Positions 25,489 through 34,474 of a DNA stretch of 64,000 nucleotides are shown here, piece by piece. Position numbers and translations under genes: made by a program. The DNA comes from Streptomyces lanatus (lineage in GTDB: Bacteria; Actinomycetota; Actinomycetes; Streptomycetales; Streptomycetaceae), in NCBI RefSeq assembly GCF_014655715.1, contig NZ_BNBM01000012.1:1-64000 (forward strand), read 5' to 3'. The notes beneath the pieces are model-generated. The model ran no database searches. It saw only the letters and a list, made by a program, of their open reading frames with translations, and was not told the origin of the DNA. Each line of letters begins with the position of its first letter. The stretch's first letter is position 1.

Positions 25489-27705
25489 ATGGAACCGACC
25501 GAGAGCGCCGCCCCGCACTCACGGCTGCGCCGGTTGGCCGGCGCATGGCGGACGTGGACGGCGCGGACAGCGGTGCGTCCGGACACGGACGGCGCCGCCG
25601 GGCGAGCCGCCGCACCGCGCACCGTGATGGACGGCCACCCCACCATGCCGCTCGCCTCCGACCACCCCGACCATGAACGGCATCTGTCCTGGCCCGCGCT
25701 GCCCGCGGCGGTCGTCGCGGCGGCCGGGTTCGTCCTCGGCGCCGGGTTCTACCGGGCGTTCACCGACAACCACGCCCTCTTCCCGGCCGGCACCGTCGGC
25801 TGGTCGCTGGCCGTGCTGACCGGCATCATCGTCGGCCACCTGGTCGCGCTCGGCCGCGCCCGCTGGTGGGGCGGCACCGGCTCCGGCGCCGCCCTCACCC
25901 TCGCCGTGCTGATGCTGTACGGCTGGGTGCCGGCCGGCATGGTCAGCCTCACCGTCGTCGTCCTGGTCGGCGTCGCCCGCCGCAACCGCTGGCGTCAGGG
26001 CGTCCTGCACGGCGCGGTGGACATCCTCGGCATCGCCTCGGGGGCCCTCGTGCTGGCCGCCTTCGGCCGGGTGCCCACCGTCGAGAACCCGTGGGATCCG
26101 GACTCCTGGACGCTCTACACCGCGCCCGGCGTGGTCCTGGTCGCCGCCGCCTATCTCGCGGTCACCCGGGTCCTGCTGTGGTACCTGCACACCCCGCGCG
26201 GCGGCCTGCCCACCGTCGAGCGCACCGCCCTGGTCAGACACGGCCTGGTCGCCGTCGCCCTGCTCGGTATCGCGCCGCTGGTGTGCGTCGTCGCCATAGC
26301 CAAGCCCCTGCTGCTGCCGCTGTTCGCCATCCCCCTCATCGCCCTCGACTCCACCCTGTGGATCGCCCGGGCCCGTGCCGAGGAGCAGCTGCGCGATCCG
26401 CTGACCGGACTGCCCAACCGGCAGTGGCTGCTGGAGCGCATCTGGACCGCGCTCGACGACGCCGAGCGCATCGGCGCCCGGTCCGCCCTGATGCTGATCG
26501 ACCTCGACCGGTTCCGTTCGGTCAATGACACGCTCGGTCATCTGGCCGGTGACCGCCTGCTGTTGCAGATAGCGGACCGGCTGCGCCTCGCCCTGCCGCG
26601 CGGAGCGGAGGCCGCGCGGCTCGGCGGTGACGAGTTCGCCGTCTTACTGCCGGTCGCCGACTCCACGACGTCCGCGACCCGGGTCGCCCGCAGTCTTGTC
26701 ACCGCCCTCAGCTCCCCCCTCGACCTTGACGGACTCACCCTGGTCCTGGAGGCCAGCGCGGGTGTCGCGGTCTTCCCGGACCACGCCCTCGACGCCGAGG
26801 GACTGCTGCGGCGCGCGGACGTGGCGATGTACCAGGCCAAGCGGGACCGCACGGGCGTGGAGGTCTACGAGTCCAAGCGTGACTCGAACACCCCTGACCG
26901 GTTGGGCCTGCTGGGCGACCTGCGCCGCGCCCTCGACGCGCACGAGGTCGAGCTGCACTACCAGCCGAAGGTCCGCTTCGACGGACAGGTCGCGGGTCTT
27001 GAGGCCCTGGTCCGCTGGGTGCACCCGGAGCGCGGGAAGGTGCCGCCGGACGAGTTCATAGCGATCGCCGAGTCGTCGGGGCTGATGCCGCATCTGACGG
27101 AGTATGTGCTGGAGACGGCGCTCGGGCAGGTGGCCCGGTGGCGGTCGCAGGGGCTGTTCGTGCCGGTCGCGGTCAATGTCTCCCCGCGCGATGTCCACAC
27201 CCCCGGGTTCGCCGGCTCCGTCGCCGCGCGCCTGGCCCGGCACGGAGTCCCGGCGGGAGCGCTCCAACTGGAGATAACGGAACACGTCCTCCTGGAGGAC
27301 CCCCAGCGGGCCGCGGACACTCTGGCCGGGCTGACCGGGCACGGCGTGAAGATGTCCCTGGACGACTTCGGCACGGGCTACTCGTCCCTCGTGCACCTCA
27401 GACGCCTCCCGGTGAGCGAGCTGAAGATCGACCGGTCCTTCGTGGCACGGCTCGCGGTGGACACCGAGGACGCCGAGATCGTCCGCTGCACCGTGGATCT
27501 GGCGCATTCGCTGGGCCTGCTCGTGGTCGCCGAGGGCGTCGAGGACGACGAGACCTGGGAACGGCTGCGTGACCTCGGCTGTGACGCCGTACAGGGGTGG
27601 CTGGTGGCCGCCGCGATGCCGCCGGAGGAGACGACGGCGTGGTTGCGGGCGCGGGGGTCGCGGGGGTGGCAGCGACCACGGGCCGCGCTGCCGGCCGCCG
27701 AGTAG
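25489..27705 (+). CDS. rmdB: Membrane GGDEF-EAL protein, c-di-GMP phosphodiesterase/cyclase (RmdB-like)
   Basis: The 738-residue protein has about eight membrane helices in its first 300 residues, then a GGDEF domain (motif intact, residues 379-383) and an EAL domain. The EAL motif is intact (E505-A-L), as are NVS, EITEH, DDFGTGYSS, KIDRSF and AEGVE. Hydrolysis of c-di-GMP is therefore expected. Position beside ligA and the sequence match S. coelicolor RmdB, a regulator of morphological differentiation. A TTA codon at 26644-26646, just after GGDEFAV, should make translation depend on the bldA leucyl tRNA. GAGAGGGACGG precedes the ATG. Confidence 0.88.
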   Translation: MEPTESAAPHSRLRRLAGAWRTWTARTAVRPDTDGAAGRAAAPRTVMDGHPTMPLASDHPDHERHLSWPALPAAVVAAAGFVLGAGFYRAFTDNHALFPAGTVGWSLAVLTGIIVGHLVALGRARWWGGTGSGAALTLAVLMLYGWVPAGMVSLTVVVLVGVARRNRWRQGVLHGAVDILGIASGALVLAAFGRVPTVENPWDPDSWTLYTAPGVVLVAAAYLAVTRVLLWYLHTPRGGLPTVERTALVRHGLVAVALLGIAPLVCVVAIAKPLLLPLFAIPLIALDSTLWIARARAEEQLRDPLTGLPNRQWLLERIWTALDDAERIGARSALMLIDLDRFRSVNDTLGHLAGDRLLLQIADRLRLALPRGAEAARLGGDEFAVLLPVADSTTSATRVARSLVTALSSPLDLDGLTLVLEASAGVAVFPDHALDAEGLLRRADVAMYQAKRDRTGVEVYESKRDSNTPDRLGLLGDLRRALDAHEVELHYQPKVRFDGQVAGLEALVRWVHPERGKVPPDEFIAIAESSGLMPHLTEYVLETALGQVARWRSQGLFVPVAVNVSPRDVHTPGFAGSVAARLARHGVPAGALQLEITEHVLLEDPQRAADTLAGLTGHGVKMSLDDFGTGYSSLVHLRRLPVSELKIDRSFVARLAVDTEDAEIVRCTVDLAHSLGLLVVAEGVEDDETWERLRDLGCDAVQGWLVAAAMPPEETTAWLRARGSRGWQRPRAALPAAE

Positions 27706-27709
27706 TTCG

Positions 27710-28291
27710 TCAGGACGTCGCGGTGAAGTGGCCGATCAGCAGGGCCAACCGCTGTTCATGAGCGCCCTCCGGGAGTCGGCCGCTGCGCATCAGCGTGACC
27801 AGGCCGTGTAGCCCGGCCCAGTACGTCTCCGTCAGCAGCCCTGTGTCGTCGCCCTCGGCCGCGATGGGCGCGACCGCCGCCAGGAGTTCCCCGAACGCCT
27901 CCTTCAGCGGTGCCGGTGCCTCCTCCGTGGCGAACGGCAGATCCACGGCGTGCGTGAACATCGCGTCGTACAGCGCCGGTCGCCGTCGGCCGAACGACGT
28001 GTACGCCTCGCCCACCGCCGCCAGCGCCGCACGCGCGCCCTTCGCCGCCGTACGGGCCGTGCGCAGTTCGGCCGCCATCTCCGCGCACCCCTGCACCGCC
28101 ACCGCGGCCATGATCGCGTCCTTGCCCTTGAAGTGGCTGTAGAGGACCGGCTGGCTGTACTCGATCTCCGCCGCCAGGCGGCGGGTCGTGACCGCGTCCC
28201 AGCCCTCCGACTCCGCGAGTTCCCGGGCCGCCGTGATGATCAGCCGCTCGCGTTCCGCTCGTTCGCGCTCCTTGCGCGTCTGGATCGACAT
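27710..28291 (-). CDS. TetR family regulator (WHG-type C-terminal domain)
   Basis: The 193-residue regulator has a TetR N-terminus with a run of charged residues (RKERERAERERLI), then AVTTRRLAAEIEYSQPVLYSHFKGKD as the DNA-binding helices. The C-terminal ligand domain contains TYWAGLHGLVTLM, typical of TetR_C WHG-type proteins. It stands divergent to a DUF4267-cupin gene pair. Two perfect palindromes in the 87-nt gap are the likely operators, one of them adjacent to its own start codon. Confidence 0.88.
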   Translation of the reverse strand: MSIQTRKERERAERERLIITAARELAESEGWDAVTTRRLAAEIEYSQPVLYSHFKGKDAIMAAVAVQGCAEMAAELRTARTAAKGARAALAAVGEAYTSFGRRRPALYDAMFTHAVDLPFATEEAPAPLKEAFGELLAAVAPIAAEGDDTGLLTETYWAGLHGLVTLMRSGRLPEGAHEQRLALLIGHFTATS

Positions 28292-28301
28292 GCCAGAAAT
28301 T

Positions 28302-28364
28302 CTAGCAGTGCTAGCGCAGCTGTCGATGCTCTGCTAGCTTCGCTCTTGTCCCTAGCAGTGCTAG
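28302..28364. promoter_or_regulatory. Twin palindromic operators for the TetR regulator
   Basis: CTAGCAGTGCTAG occurs exactly at 28302-28314 and 28352-28364, 50 bp apart. Each is a perfect 6-1-6 palindrome. A half-site (CTGCTAGC) lies between. The first sits 11 nt from the TetR start codon, the second 14 nt from the ATG of the DUF4267 gene and just before its GAGGAG ribosome site, so both genes would be repressed together. Confidence 0.75.
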
Positions 28365-28378
28365 CGAGGAGTCAAGTC

Positions 28379-28750
28379 ATGACCGTGACCGCGTACACCC
28401 TGGCCGTCGTCCTCAACCTGTTCTGCCTGTTCCTCGGCTACCAGTTCCTGCTCCAGCCCGCCTCCGCCGCCACCGGCTACGGCGTCCCGGCCCGGCCGGA
28501 GGGCGACGCCGGCGCCTATCTCTCCGTGAAGGGCCTGCGGGACGGCACCTTCGGCGTGGTGGGCCTGGCGCTGCTGTTCTTCGTCGGCGCCCGCGCCGAG
28601 GCCTGGTTCATGCTCGCCGTGGCACTCGTGCCGCTCTTCGACACACTGATAGTGCTGCGCAACGGCGGTACGAAGGCGACGGCCTTCGGGATCCACTTCG
28701 CCACGGCGGTCGTCGTCCTCATCAGCGCCGTCCTGCTGTTCCTCGTCTGA
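28379..28750 (+). CDS. DUF4267 domain small membrane protein
   Basis: The 123-residue protein has about four membrane segments (TAYTLAVVLNLFCLFLGYQFLL, GVVGLALLFFVG, WFMLAVALVPLFDTLIVL, HFATAVVVLISAVLLFLV). The motif K-G-L-R-D-G-T-F-G in the middle and LIVLRNGG are DUF4267 hallmarks. GAGGAG precedes the ATG at 8 nt. It lies directly downstream of the palindromic operator, and the cupin gene follows 37 nt later, so the TetR neighbour probably represses both. Its function is unknown. Confidence 0.82.
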   Translation: MTVTAYTLAVVLNLFCLFLGYQFLLQPASAATGYGVPARPEGDAGAYLSVKGLRDGTFGVVGLALLFFVGARAEAWFMLAVALVPLFDTLIVLRNGGTKATAFGIHFATAVVVLISAVLLFLV

Positions 28751-28787
28751 GCACGCCCACACCGATCTCGCACCGGGGGTTCGAGAC

Positions 28788-29282
28788 ATGTCGCTGTTCG
28801 TTCCGAAGTTCGACGAGTCCGTGATCGTCCGCGAGGCGGAGGCCGAAGTCGTCGGCCGGGCGCCCACCACCGTCCGTCTGCTCGCCGACAGCAGCCGGAC
28901 CGGCGGCGCGCTGTCCACCCAGCGCGTCACCCTCACCTCGGGCGCCGACGGCGCCAAACCGCACTGGCACGACAACTCCGCCGAGATGTTCTTCCTGCTC
29001 GACGGCGCCGCCGAGATCCTCTCCGGCGACGACGTCGTCACGGCCGGACCCGGCGACCTGGTCGTCGTCCCGCCCGGCAAACCCCACGCCTTCTCCGCCG
29101 TCCCGGGCGCCGACGCCGACCTGCTCATCGTCATCACCCCGGGCGTCGAACGCTTCGAGTACTTCCGCCACCTCCAGCGCATCGCCCTCGGCGAGGCCAC
29201 CGCCGAGAGCCTGCTGGAGGTGCAGGAGCTGTACGACAACCACTTCATGAGGAGCGAGGTCTGGGAGGGGCGCCGCGGGTGA
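28788..29282 (+). CDS. Cupin domain protein
   Basis: The 164-residue protein has a single cupin barrel. Motif 1 reads KPHWHDNSAEMFFLLDG, with two histidines and a glutamate as likely metal ligands, and motif 2 is PGDLVVVPPGKPHAF. It is probably a small metal-binding enzyme or a sensor of a small ligand. GGGGG precedes the ATG at about 8 nt. It follows the DUF4267 gene in the TetR-controlled pair. Confidence 0.85.
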   Translation: MSLFVPKFDESVIVREAEAEVVGRAPTTVRLLADSSRTGGALSTQRVTLTSGADGAKPHWHDNSAEMFFLLDGAAEILSGDDVVTAGPGDLVVVPPGKPHAFSAVPGADADLLIVITPGVERFEYFRHLQRIALGEATAESLLEVQELYDNHFMRSEVWEGRRG

Positions 29283-29332
29283 CCCCGACCGGGGCGGGGG
29301 AAACCGTTTCACGGCCACTGCTCCCCGCCCCA

Positions 29333-29338
29333 TAGGAT
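29333..29338 (+). promoter_or_regulatory. Candidate -10 box for the gatCAB transcript
   Basis: TAGGAT lies 40 nt before the gatC ATG; a weak TTCACG at 29308-29313 could act as -35 with a 19-nt spacer. Confidence 0.3.
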
Positions 29339-29378
29339 TGGCCCCAAACCACACACACTCACCCCAGAGGATCGCTGC

Positions 29379-29675
29379 ATGCCTGGCATCACGCGCGAGG
29401 AGGTCGCCCACCTCGCACGGCTGGCGCGTCTGGAGCTGAAGCCCGAAGAGCTCGAGCACTTCGCGGGACAGCTGGACGACATCATCGGCGCGGTCGCACG
29501 CGTCAGCGAGGTCGCCGACCAAGACGTACCGCCGACCTCGCACCCGCTCCCGCTGACGAACGTCATGCGGGCGGACGAGGTCCGTCCGTCGCTCACCCCC
29601 GAGCAGGCGCTCTCCGGCGCCCCGGCCCAGGAGCAGCAGCGTTTCAAGGTGCCGCAGATCCTGGGGGAGGACTAA
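29379..29675 (+). CDS. gatC: Asp-tRNA(Asn)/Glu-tRNA(Gln) amidotransferase subunit C
   Basis: The 98-residue subunit stabilises GatA within the GatCAB amidotransferase, which converts misacylated Glu-tRNA(Gln) and Asp-tRNA(Asn) to the amides. It shows the family start PGITREEVAHLARLARLEL, then the long helix with LDDIIGAVARVSEV and the C-terminal MRADEVRPS...FKVPQIL. The stop is 6 nt before gatA. The ribosome site is AGAGG at about 11 nt. Confidence 0.96.
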   Translation: MPGITREEVAHLARLARLELKPEELEHFAGQLDDIIGAVARVSEVADQDVPPTSHPLPLTNVMRADEVRPSLTPEQALSGAPAQEQQRFKVPQILGED

Positions 29676-29681
29676 GAAGTC

Positions 29682-31171
<1,490 letters not shown>

Positions 31172-31175
<4 letters not shown>

Positions 31176-31411
31176 GCAAGCTGTCGAAGGCCAAGGACTT
31201 CAAGAAGTCCAAGTCCGGTCTGTACCTGTCCATGGCCACCACCGCGTTCGGTGCGGTCAGTGTCGCCAAGCAGGCCAAGAAGGCCCGCCTGGAGAGCGAC
31301 ACGCTGCGGCTCGTCGACGCCGCCGTGTCCGCCGCCGCCATCGTCACCGGCCTCGCCATCCTCTACCGCGAGCTGAAGCGGCTGGGCGACGACGACGTCC
31401 TGCTGGGCTGA
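31172..31411 (+). CDS. Small conserved membrane protein between gatA and gatB
   Basis: The 79-residue protein is basic at the N-terminus (SKLSKAKDFKKSKSGLYLS), followed by MATTAFGAVSVAKQAKKARLE, then one clear membrane helix (VDAAVSAAAIVTGLAILY) and a short charged end. The GTG overlaps the gatA stop (GTGA), so it is translationally coupled to gatA, and gatB starts 15 nt after its stop. I recognise no family. A helper role in GatCAB assembly or membrane proximity of the complex is possible but unproven. Confidence 0.75.
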
Positions 31412-31426
31412 GAGGGAAGTTTCACC

Positions 31427-32941
31427 GTGACCACCACGACCGACCTGGTGTCGTACGAGGACGCTCTCGCGTCGTACGACCCCGTCATGGGCCTTGAGGT
31501 CCATGTCGAACTCGGCACCAAGACCAAGATGTTCTGCGGCTGTTCGACCGAGCTCGGTCAGGACGCCAACACGCAGACCTGCCCCACCTGCCTCGGCCTG
31601 CCCGGCGCGCTCCCGGTCGTCAACGCGACCGGCGTCGAGTCGGCGATCAAGATCGGTCTCGCGCTGAACTGCGAGATCGCCGAGTGGTGCCGTTTCGCCC
31701 GGAAGAACTACTTCTATCCGGACATGCCGAAGAACTTCCAGACCTCCCAGTACGACGAGCCGATCGCCTTCAACGGCTACCTCGACGTACAGCTGGAGGA
31801 CGGCGAGACCTTCCGTGTGGAGATCGAGCGCGCCCACATGGAGGAGGACACCGGCAAGTCGACGCACGTCGGCGGCGCGACGGGCCGTATCCATGGCGCC
31901 TCGCACTCGCTGCTCGACTACAACCGCGCCGGCATCCCCCTCATCGAGATCGTCACCAAGCCGATCGAGGGCGCGGGCGAGCGTGCTCCCGAGGTGGCGA
32001 AGGCGTACGTCCGTGAGCTGCGCGAGCTCATCAAGGCGCTCGGTGTGTCGGAAGCCCGCATGGAGATGGGCCAGATGCGCTGCGACGTGAACCTGTCGCT
32101 GCGCCCGAACGGCACCGAGAAGTTCGGTACGCGTTCCGAGACGAAGAACGTCAACTCGCTGCGTTCCGTGGAGCGCGCGGCCCGCTTCGAGATCCAGCGG
32201 CACGCCGCCGTACTGTCGTCCGGCGGGACGATCATCCAGGAGACCCGGCACTTCCACGAGGACACGGGGTCCACGACCTCGGGACGGGTGAAGGAAGAGG
32301 CCGAGGACTACCGGTACTTCCCCGAGCCGGACCTCGTCCCGGTCGCCCCGTCCCGTGAATGGGTCGAGGAGATCCGGGCGGCCCTGCCCGAGCTGCCGCT
32401 GGCCCGTCGTACCCGGCTCCTCGACGAGTGGGGTATCACGGCCCTCGACATGCAGGCGATCCTCAACGCCGGCGCGCTGGAGCCGATCGTCGCCACGATC
32501 GACGCCGGTGCCGACGCGGCCTCCGCCCGCAAGTGGTGGATGGGCGAACTGGCCCGCAGCGCCAACGAGTCGGGCAAGTCGCTGGACGAGCTGGCCATCA
32601 CGCCGGCGCAGGTCGCGCGCGTCACCGAGCTGGTCTCGAAGGGCGACCTGAACGACAAGCTGGCCCGCCAGGTCATCGAGGGCGTCCTCGCGGGCGAGGG
32701 CACCCCGGACGAGGTCGTCGACAAGCGCGGTCTGAAGGTCGTCTCCGACGAGGGTGCCCTGGGCACCGCCGTCGACGAGGCCATCGCCGGCAACCCGGGC
32801 ATCGCCGACAAGATCCGCTCCGGCAAGGTCGCCGCGGCCGGCGCCCTGGTCGGCGCGGTCATGAAGGCCACCCGGGGTCAGGCCGACGCCGCGCGCGTCA
32901 AGGAGCTGATCCTGGAGAAGCTGGGCGTCAGCGAGGGCTGA
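31427..32941 (+). CDS. gatB: Asp-tRNA(Asn)/Glu-tRNA(Gln) amidotransferase subunit B
   Basis: The 504-residue subunit activates the misacylated tRNA with ATP and transfers the ammonia from GatA. Family motifs include PVMGLEVHVELGTKTKMFCGC, TCPTCLGLPGALPVVN, RKNYFYPDMPKNFQTSQYD, and the tRNA-binding YqeY-like tail. A cysteine set near the start (FCGC, CPTC) fits the zinc site. The GTG follows GAGAGGGAAG at about 8 nt. A perfect 14-bp hairpin follows the stop. Confidence 0.97.
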   Translation: MTTTTDLVSYEDALASYDPVMGLEVHVELGTKTKMFCGCSTELGQDANTQTCPTCLGLPGALPVVNATGVESAIKIGLALNCEIAEWCRFARKNYFYPDMPKNFQTSQYDEPIAFNGYLDVQLEDGETFRVEIERAHMEEDTGKSTHVGGATGRIHGASHSLLDYNRAGIPLIEIVTKPIEGAGERAPEVAKAYVRELRELIKALGVSEARMEMGQMRCDVNLSLRPNGTEKFGTRSETKNVNSLRSVERAARFEIQRHAAVLSSGGTIIQETRHFHEDTGSTTSGRVKEEAEDYRYFPEPDLVPVAPSREWVEEIRAALPELPLARRTRLLDEWGITALDMQAILNAGALEPIVATIDAGADAASARKWWMGELARSANESGKSLDELAITPAQVARVTELVSKGDLNDKLARQVIEGVLAGEGTPDEVVDKRGLKVVSDEGALGTAVDEAIAGNPGIADKIRSGKVAAAGALVGAVMKATRGQADAARVKELILEKLGVSEG

Positions 32942-32949
32942 GCAACCCG

Positions 32950-32987
32950 CCGAGGGGGACGCATCGACCGTGGTGCGTCCCCCTCGG
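32950..32987 (+). terminator. Terminator of the gatCAB operon
   Basis: Two 14-nt arms (CCGAGGGGGACGCA and its exact complement) enclose a 10-nt loop, 9 nt after the gatB stop. The convergent methyltransferase gene ends 27 nt further on. Confidence 0.85.
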
Positions 32988-33014
32988 TGTGTCATCGGAT
33001 ACGGCGGCCGTTCG

Positions 33015-33818
33015 TCAGATACGGCGGCCCACCAGCCGTACGAAACCCAGCGCGCGCCCCTCGTCCACCCGCAGCATCTCTGCGACCTGGCGGGCCATCG
33101 TGCGATGGAACTCCTCCGGGCTCTCCTCGGCGACCACCTCGCACCACCGCAGCCAGTCCCGCCAGCCGTCGTCCAGCCAGTCGGCGGCCTCGACCTCCAC
33201 GGCCCCGCCCCGGGTCCAGTGGCGCCGCCACCAGTTGGCGGAGTGGAAACACCAGTAGTCGGGCTCCCAGTGGGGCTTGAGATGCTCCGGCGGCTCGACG
33301 CCGTCCGGCTCCTCACGCAGCGCCGGGACGACCACACCGATGCGCCCGCCCGGCTTCAACAGCCGGGTGAGCGTGGGCAGATAGAGATCGTTCGTGCCGA
33401 AGTACTGGTACGCGTCGATGCTCACGATCGCGTCGAAGCTGCCCTCGGCGAACGCCAGGTCGTGCGCCTCGACCCGCACCGGCAGCACCCGGTCGGCGAA
33501 ACCGGCCTCGGCGACGCGCCGGGCGTTGTCGTCGGGTCCGATCCACAGGTCGGCGGCGGTGACCTGGGCGTCGTACTCCCTGGCCAGGAAGACGGAGGTC
33601 ATCGCCCGGCCGCAGCCCAGGTCTAGGACGCGGGCGCAGGGGCGAAGCGTGTTCAGGCCGAGGGCGGGGGCCAGCCACTCCAGCAGCCAGAGTGCGTTCG
33701 GGCCCATCTGGTTCTCGACGACCCAGCGGGGGTCGTAGCCGTTGCTGCGGGGATAGCGGGCATGGGTCAGCCGCTGGGCGAGGTCCTCCTGAGAGGCCCC
33801 CGGGGTGATGTCCGGCAT
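33015..33818 (-). CDS. SAM-dependent class I methyltransferase
   Basis: The 267-residue protein has the SAM-binding motif I VLDLGCGRAM, then acidic motif II in VTAADLWIG, motif post-I/III VSIDAYQYFG and motif LLKPGGRIGVV. This is the UbiE/Cyclopropane-type fold; the substrate is unknown. A long C-terminal part is rich in Trp (YWCFHSANWWRRHW), which may form the acceptor pocket. It faces away from a small membrane protein gene to the right and converges with gatB. Confidence 0.85.
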   Translation of the reverse strand: MPDITPGASQEDLAQRLTHARYPRSNGYDPRWVVENQMGPNALWLLEWLAPALGLNTLRPCARVLDLGCGRAMTSVFLAREYDAQVTAADLWIGPDDNARRVAEAGFADRVLPVRVEAHDLAFAEGSFDAIVSIDAYQYFGTNDLYLPTLTRLLKPGGRIGVVVPALREEPDGVEPPEHLKPHWEPDYWCFHSANWWRRHWTRGGAVEVEAADWLDDGWRDWLRWCEVVAEESPEEFHRTMARQVAEMLRVDEGRALGFVRLVGRRI

Positions 33819-33903
33819 CGGTGGGACGGCTCCTTGAGTCCGGGAAGGCGGAAAGGGATACGGAGGAGCGCGGTGGGACGCTCAAACCCTCAGGGCGACG
33901 CGC

Positions 33904-33909
33904 TACGCT
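33904..33909 (+). promoter_or_regulatory. Candidate -10 box, leaderless start of a small membrane protein
   Basis: TACGCT lies 8 nt before the ATG at 33918 and no ribosome site is visible between. Confidence 0.4.
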
Positions 33910-33917
33910 CGCCCGCC

Positions 33918-34262
33918 ATGAGTGGACGCGGTGATTCCGAGATATCCGAGACGGGGGAGGACCGGACCGGGACGCCCGAGGACGTCGACGACTTCGAGGA
34001 GGTCGACGACCCGGCGTACGTGGCCCGGCGGGCCCGCTGGACCGCGGCGGCGACCGGAGCGCTGCTGGCGCTCGCGGGGCTGGCGGCCGCGGCGCTGCGC
34101 GGTGCGCGGTCCGCCCCGGCGCTCGTCCCGGCCGCCTACGCCTTCGGCGCGGGTGTCTGTCTGCTCGCCGCGTTCCTCGGGTCGCGGGGGCGCACCCGGC
34201 GGGCGTTGTGGCTCCTGGTGGTCGGTGTGATGGTGATGGCTTTCGGGGACCAGTTCGATTGA
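33918..34262 (+). CDS. Small membrane protein, function unknown
   Basis: The 114-residue protein starts with an acidic segment (GDSEISETGEDRTGTPEDVDD), then a basic stretch (ARRARWTAA) and three hydrophobic segments: about 45-65, 68-90 and 97-112 with ALWLLVVGVMVMAFGD. It is a conserved type of Streptomyces integral membrane protein with no known role. It stands alone, divergent from the methyltransferase gene. Confidence 0.7.
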   Translation: MSGRGDSEISETGEDRTGTPEDVDDFEEVDDPAYVARRARWTAAATGALLALAGLAAAALRGARSAPALVPAAYAFGAGVCLLAAFLGSRGRTRRALWLLVVGVMVMAFGDQFD

Positions 34263-34474
34263 TGTGACCGACTCCACTCGGCAATGACAGAGTGACCGTT
34301 ACTGTCCTGTGATCTGCCTCCCACTCCTGTGAATAAACCCACGAACGCGGCAAACGATCTCCCCCGCCTGCGAGAGTTTGCTTCACATCGCTCATGCGTT
34401 CTTTGCGGGCTGTTCACTTTTCTGAACGACTGACCCGGTCAAAGATCCATAAATCGCCCCCCGGGAGCACGTTC

